Shown here: in pieces, positions 60,931 to 64,000 of the stretch | How positions within the stretch are numbered: the stretch's first letter is position 1 | How the letters are laid out: each line of letters starts with the position of its first letter | NCBI GenBank assembly: GCA_029263415.1 | Contig: JAJCXN010000046.1 | Location: 248,001 to 312,000, forward strand | Length of the DNA: 64,000 nt | Direction of reading: 5' to 3' | Source: Acidobacteriota bacterium | GTDB taxonomy: Bacteria; Acidobacteriota; Thermoanaerobaculia; Multivoradales; Multivoraceae | Translations under genes and position numbers: made by a program | The notes under the pieces: generated by a model | Databases searched by the model: none | The model's input: only the letters and a program-made list of their open reading frames with translations | Told to the model about the DNA's origin: nothing

Positions 60931-63072
60931 CTAGTTCTTGCTGCTGCGATGCAGAAGTTTGTGCAGCCACCAAGCGCGTGTCCCCTGCATCTGAGCAATC
61001 AGCGCCATCAGCCGCTCGATCTCACCGTAGGTGCGGCCGAGGTGCTCGCTGTTCTCCTCAAGTCCGGACCGCAGCTGGCGCTCTTGCTCTCCCATCACCT
61101 CGAGTTGCTGTGCCTGAGTCGCGAGTTGCTGTTCCCTGCTCTTAAGTTGCTGTTGCTTGGTCTCGAGTTGCTGTCGCTTGGTCGCGAGTTGCTGTTCTTT
61201 AGTCTCGAGTTGCTGTTGCCTGGTCTCGAGTTGCCGTTGCTTGATGTCGACGTCTTGCGACAGCACGTGAATGCGCTCGCGCAAGCGTTGGTCCTCTAGC
61301 CGGAGGCTCTCGACCTCACCGTGCTCCCAATGGTAGCGCTCTTCTGCCAGGCGCAGTTGCGATTCCAGCTCTGCGAGAGCCTGCCGCAACTCGGTTGCGG
61401 CATGTGTTGCTTCCGCTCGAGCCAGGCGGTCCGTTTCCCAGCGCGCCCGCAGCTCCGCTGCCTCCTGCTCGCGATCTACCGTCTCACGTCGCAGCTCCGT
61501 CACAGCTTGGGTCAAGCGCTCGGGCCCCAGTAGGCCCCTGTGTTTGGCGATCACTTTCGCCTTTGAACGCAGAAACTGTTGGGACGCGTCTGCTTGTGTA
61601 CTCATCGCATGATGAGCACTACCGACAAAGTGTCGATACTCACACGTGACCTGACGGACATGATGCAACGTCGATTGCTGGCAGAGCCGGATGATGAAAT
61701 CCCAGTCTTCGAACGCTTCCAGATCTTCGTCGAACCCAACCGACAACGCTAGGTCGCGCTCGACCAGCAACGTGTGAAAGGGAATGTAGTTATCGATCAG
61801 TATGCGAACCGGATCAAAGTCGCGCGAATATGGCAGCGACCGCTGAATGCAACTCCAGCCCCCACCGTCGCGCCCGTCGACTTCTAGCGATGCGCGCAGC
61901 TCGTAGCGAGCAACCGCTGCATCGGAGTAGATCGCTCGAACGCCGGGAGCGCTGACTGCCGAAGCCAGGACCTGAAGGTGCTCGGGAAACACCAGGTCAT
62001 CGTCGTCTAAGAAGCTCACAAACTCGCAAGTTGCCGCCGCAAGGCCAGCATTCGCCGCCGCCGCTCGACCGCTGTTGCGTTCGAGCTGCACAGGCTTCAA
62101 AGTGAACGGAAGGCCTTCCAATGCCGCCTTCACTCGAGCATGCTGCAACGGATCGACACCACCGTCGTTCACCAGCACCAGTTCAGCGGGCAACCAGTGG
62201 CTGCGTGCAACCGACTCGAGAGCTTCGGCTAACAACTCGGGGCGGTTGAAGGTCCTGACAATCAGACTCACCGCGGCCGTGGCTTGCTCAGCCCTCTGGG
62301 CGGGAGCGCCAAGCATTTCCACCAGGGTGGCCAGGGTATTGGTGGTGAAGTCGGTGAGCGCTAACCGCGCATAGCCTTCGGCACCTTCGACCTCGGGGCC
62401 CAAGGAATGAGTGCGAAAACGCCTTAGACCAACGCCCGCGTGCGTGTAGTTGTGCAGTGCTAGTTGGCTCTCATAGATTGCCATTGCATCGCGCAGCCAT
62501 TCCATGTGGGCGCTCACATCGACCAACACATTGGGGTAGCCGGGATGGTTCACCGAATAGGTGAGATAGCGACAACCAGCTGCACTCTCAAACAGGGCGT
62601 CTCCGGAACGGAGCCTGGTCAGCACAGCGAACAGCGACTCAAACGCTGCGACATGATCTGGGGTCAGCTCGAGAGGCGACGGCACCAACACCAAATCGGG
62701 TTGCACAGCCAGAAGGTGCTCCTCGATCCCTGCAGCAAGGGAAACGATGTTCGCAGCCAGGCTGCCGTCGCGAAAGCTGAGCTGTTGAACGCTCCAGCCC
62801 GCGAATTCCGCGACCGCCTCAGATTCCCTCCGACGTACTGCGGCGATACCTTCACCCACCCCATTCTCGCCACCTGGGCCGGCTGGAGTGCGCTCCACGC
62901 CACCGCCGCCATCGGTTAAGAAGAGCACGCTGACCGCAGAACCCCGTTCAACAAGCGACTTCAATAACCCGCCGCAACCAAGCAGCTCGTCGTCCTGGTG
63001 CGGTGCAAGGATCAATACCTTCTCGGCAGCGATCTGGACTGTGTTTCCGGGTGGCGTTAGGAGGTTGGGCAT
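60931..63072 (-). CDS. PIG-L deacetylase - GT2 glycosyltransferase - coiled-coil fusion
   Basis: 713 residues. Residues 18-230: PIG-L/LmbE domain with LILAPHQDDELLGCGGLL (the AHPDDE zinc motif read here as PHQDDE) and TPDHVAAF. Residues 265-500: GT2 domain (VSLIVRTFNRPELLAEALES; FVSFLDDDDLVFPEHL; FEDWDFIIRLCQQS). From about 500 to 690 it is a long coiled coil in which residues about 605-660 are seven heptads of Gln-Gln-Leu type. One polypeptide may both deacetylate and glycosylate a glycan; the coiled coil suggests oligomers or a scaffold. Neighbours are glycosyltransferases in the same direction. Confidence 0.88.
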   Translation of the reverse strand: MPNLLTPPGNTVQIAAEKVLILAPHQDDELLGCGGLLKSLVERGSAVSVLFLTDGGGGVERTPAGPGGENGVGEGIAAVRRRESEAVAEFAGWSVQQLSFRDGSLAANIVSLAAGIEEHLLAVQPDLVLVPSPLELTPDHVAAFESLFAVLTRLRSGDALFESAAGCRYLTYSVNHPGYPNVLVDVSAHMEWLRDAMAIYESQLALHNYTHAGVGLRRFRTHSLGPEVEGAEGYARLALTDFTTNTLATLVEMLGAPAQRAEQATAAVSLIVRTFNRPELLAEALESVARSHWLPAELVLVNDGGVDPLQHARVKAALEGLPFTLKPVQLERNSGRAAAANAGLAAATCEFVSFLDDDDLVFPEHLQVLASAVSAPGVRAIYSDAAVARYELRASLEVDGRDGGGWSCIQRSLPYSRDFDPVRILIDNYIPFHTLLVERDLALSVGFDEDLEAFEDWDFIIRLCQQSTLHHVRQVTCEYRHFVGSAHHAMSTQADASQQFLRSKAKVIAKHRGLLGPERLTQAVTELRRETVDREQEAAELRARWETDRLARAEATHAATELRQALAELESQLRLAEERYHWEHGEVESLRLEDQRLRERIHVLSQDVDIKQRQLETRQQQLETKEQQLATKRQQLETKQQQLKSREQQLATQAQQLEVMGEQERQLRSGLEENSEHLGRTYGEIERLMALIAQMQGTRAWWLHKLLHRSSKN
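61102..61248. repeat. 21-bp (heptad) tandem repeat, seven copies
   Basis: GAGTTGCTG-like starts recur at 61102, 61123, 61144, 61165, 61186, 61207 and 61228, exactly 21 bp apart, inside the coiled-coil part of the fusion gene; they encode QLETKQQ-type heptads on the minus strand. Confidence 0.85.
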
Positions 63073-63165
63073 TGTGCGGGGTTGGGGGGTACTTCGAAGT
63101 CGGCGGACGACGCGCTGGGGCGCGCAAAAGCGCGAATCGACATCGCTACTCTCAGTCGGTCCATC

Positions 63166-63276
63166 TTAGTTGCTCCCGCTGCGTAGCAACACCAGGAACG
63201 TTGCCGCGTTCACAGCGACCGTGACGGGGAACCGCGCCTCAAAGGTGTGCAGCGCCCAACTGGCGACCTCGATCAT
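63166..63276 (-). CDS. possible 36-residue open frame overlapping the 3' end of a glycosyltransferase
   Basis: ATG 63276 opens MIEVASWALHTFEARFPVTV..., ending at TAA 63166 in the gap before the fusion gene. It overlaps the end of the upstream glycosyltransferase by 38 nt in another frame. The hydrophobic end (NAATFLVLLRSGSN) looks protein-like, but there is no Shine-Dalgarno or family match. Confidence 0.18.
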   Translation of the reverse strand: MIEVASWALHTFEARFPVTVAVNAATFLVLLRSGSN

Positions 63277-64000
63277 CGATGACAGTCATCCTCCAACCTG
63301 TGACGCGCGCGCTCAAATCGTTCGGCACGCTCCAGTTCAATCGGCCACCGTTGCCGCAGCCCCGGTCGACAAGTGCTTCCCTACCTAAACGCTCAGCGGC
63401 CGCCGGGAAGCCGGTGGCCGAACCAGAGAGCTCGATCCACAGACCGCTGCATCCTTCTGGTACCAGGAGGCTTTCAAGCGTGACCGCTAGGTTTGACTCG
63501 GCGCTCTGCTCGGCACTCGAAGCCACTGGAGCGTGGGCTCTTAAGCCATGCAACCCATAGCGCTTACGATAAAGCGCCTCGGATTGCGCGAACCACTGCT
63601 GCGCCTTGGGTTCGGAGCCGGCCGACAGATCGAAGGTGTGCAACGCTTTCGCCTGGGGCACGTAGGCCGTTCTTATCCCGAGTTCAGCCGCTCGACGTAG
63701 CCAGTCGGTTTCTTCAAAGTAGAGCTGATAGCTCTCATCCAGCGGGCCTACCTGAGCGAGAGCGTCGCGAGCAAACAACAACAAGGCCCCGCTGAGGTGC
63801 CGACTTTCAATCGGCGCAGAAGCGGACCAGTGGCGACGTGCGTGAGCGCGCCACCTTCGACGCACCATCTCCTCGCTGGCCTTTGGTGACACACCAGCTG
63901 CCAACCGCTCCCACCAGCGTGCGCCAAGATCCTCTGTCGGCGGCAGTTGCAACCGGCGTTCGCGGTCCCAGTGGAAGGCGGGGCCAACGGCGCCGTGATC
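63239..64000 (-). CDS. family 2 glycosyltransferase (5' end outside window)
   Basis: The minus-strand frame is open to base 64000 (reading DHGAVGPAFHWDRERRL before the TTG at 63952), so the N-terminal GT-A half is cut off. HLSGALLLFARDALAQVGPLDE and YFEETDWLRRAAELGIRTAYV, with the E-E-x-D acceptor motif, identify a GT2 protein of the Wbb/rhamnosyltransferase sort. The C-terminal third has a beta-rich domain (SGLWIELSGSATGF). Same direction as the other glycan genes; 166 bp separate it from the fusion gene. Confidence 0.85.
   Translation of the reverse strand, partial: DHGAVGPAFHWDRERRLQLPPTEDLGARWWERLAAGVSPKASEEMVRRRWRAHARRHWSASAPIESRHLSGALLLFARDALAQVGPLDESYQLYFEETDWLRRAAELGIRTAYVPQAKALHTFDLSAGSEPKAQQWFAQSEALYRKRYGLHGLRAHAPVASSAEQSAESNLAVTLESLLVPEGCSGLWIELSGSATGFPAAAERLGREALVDRGCGNGGRLNWSVPNDLSARVTGWRMTVIDDRGRQLGAAHL

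Noticed and set aside
60640-61299. 219-codon + strand frame with Leu-rich repeats (LLLLGLELLSLGRELL)
   Set aside because: It is the antisense reading of the 21-bp heptad repeats in the fusion gene; the leucine pattern is a product of the repeat.

Overview
The window is a GC-rich, gene-dense stretch of a Gram-negative bacterial chromosome. It has an LPS-assembly barrel gene (lptD), a three-part RND efflux operon, a TonB-type C-terminal domain and secreted or membrane-anchored proteins. I see no rRNA, tRNA, CRISPR array, insertion sequence or phage gene, and every intergenic gap is under 300 bp. Several families here (a von Willebrand A protein with a GWxTD-like N-terminus, PEGA repeats, a kinase-like/TonB fusion, a small cysteine protein inside the cox operon) are common in Acidobacteriota and nearby phyla. 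That placement is an inference, not a demonstration. Overlapping stop/start codons (ATGA, GTGA, TAGTG) are frequent, and GTG and TTG starts are common.

Layout. 1-9.5 kb: a truncated phosphoglycerate mutase; an acyl-CoA carboxylase beta-HAD phosphatase-ygfZ operon; moaDE; an RsbU-type phosphatase with a membrane-anchored metalloprotease; and a molybdopterin oxidoreductase with a small lipoprotein. 9.5-16.2 kb: one arginine operon argC-J-B-D-H-R read leftward from a promoter that carries two ArgR-like boxes. 16.2-24.2 kb: a zinc-ribbon rhomboid protease, then tetR-oprM-mfp-rnd preceded by palindromic operators. 24.2-30.6 kb: exonuclease VII (xseA, xseB), an unrecognised protein, and a large ATPase/TPR protein. 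30.7-38.2 kb: a leftward block ctaB-coxA-coxC-small CxxC protein-coxB-DUF420, followed by the GWxTD/VWA protein and an exported unknown.

38.3-48.5 kb: an HD hydrolase; isocitrate lyase divergent from an IclR regulator across an array of TGTTC-N8-GAACA sites; two deoxysugar reductases next to lptD and a thiolase; and ruvX-mltG. 48.6-57.1 kb: a pseudokinase/TonB fusion, a CsgG-like protein, hybrid malic enzyme, DUF3891, an Ogt-type methyltransferase and a PEGA protein. 57.2-64 kb: a leftward glycan cluster of four glycosyltransferase genes plus one PIG-L deacetylase/GT2/coiled-coil fusion, running off the right edge.

Themes. Central carbon and respiration genes (glyoxylate shunt, thiolase, acyl-CoA carboxylase, malic enzyme, aa3-type oxidase) fit an aerobic heterotroph able to grow on acetate or fatty acids. 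Deoxysugar reductases, lptD and the glycosyltransferases point to surface polysaccharide synthesis. The observations I would follow up first are the pseudokinase-TM-coiled coil-TonB protein, the PIG-L/GT2/heptad-repeat fusion, the argC promoter in which ArgR boxes, -10/-35 and the ATG coincide, and a recurring arrangement of a -10-like hexamer 6-7 nt before an ATG, which suggests leaderless mRNAs.
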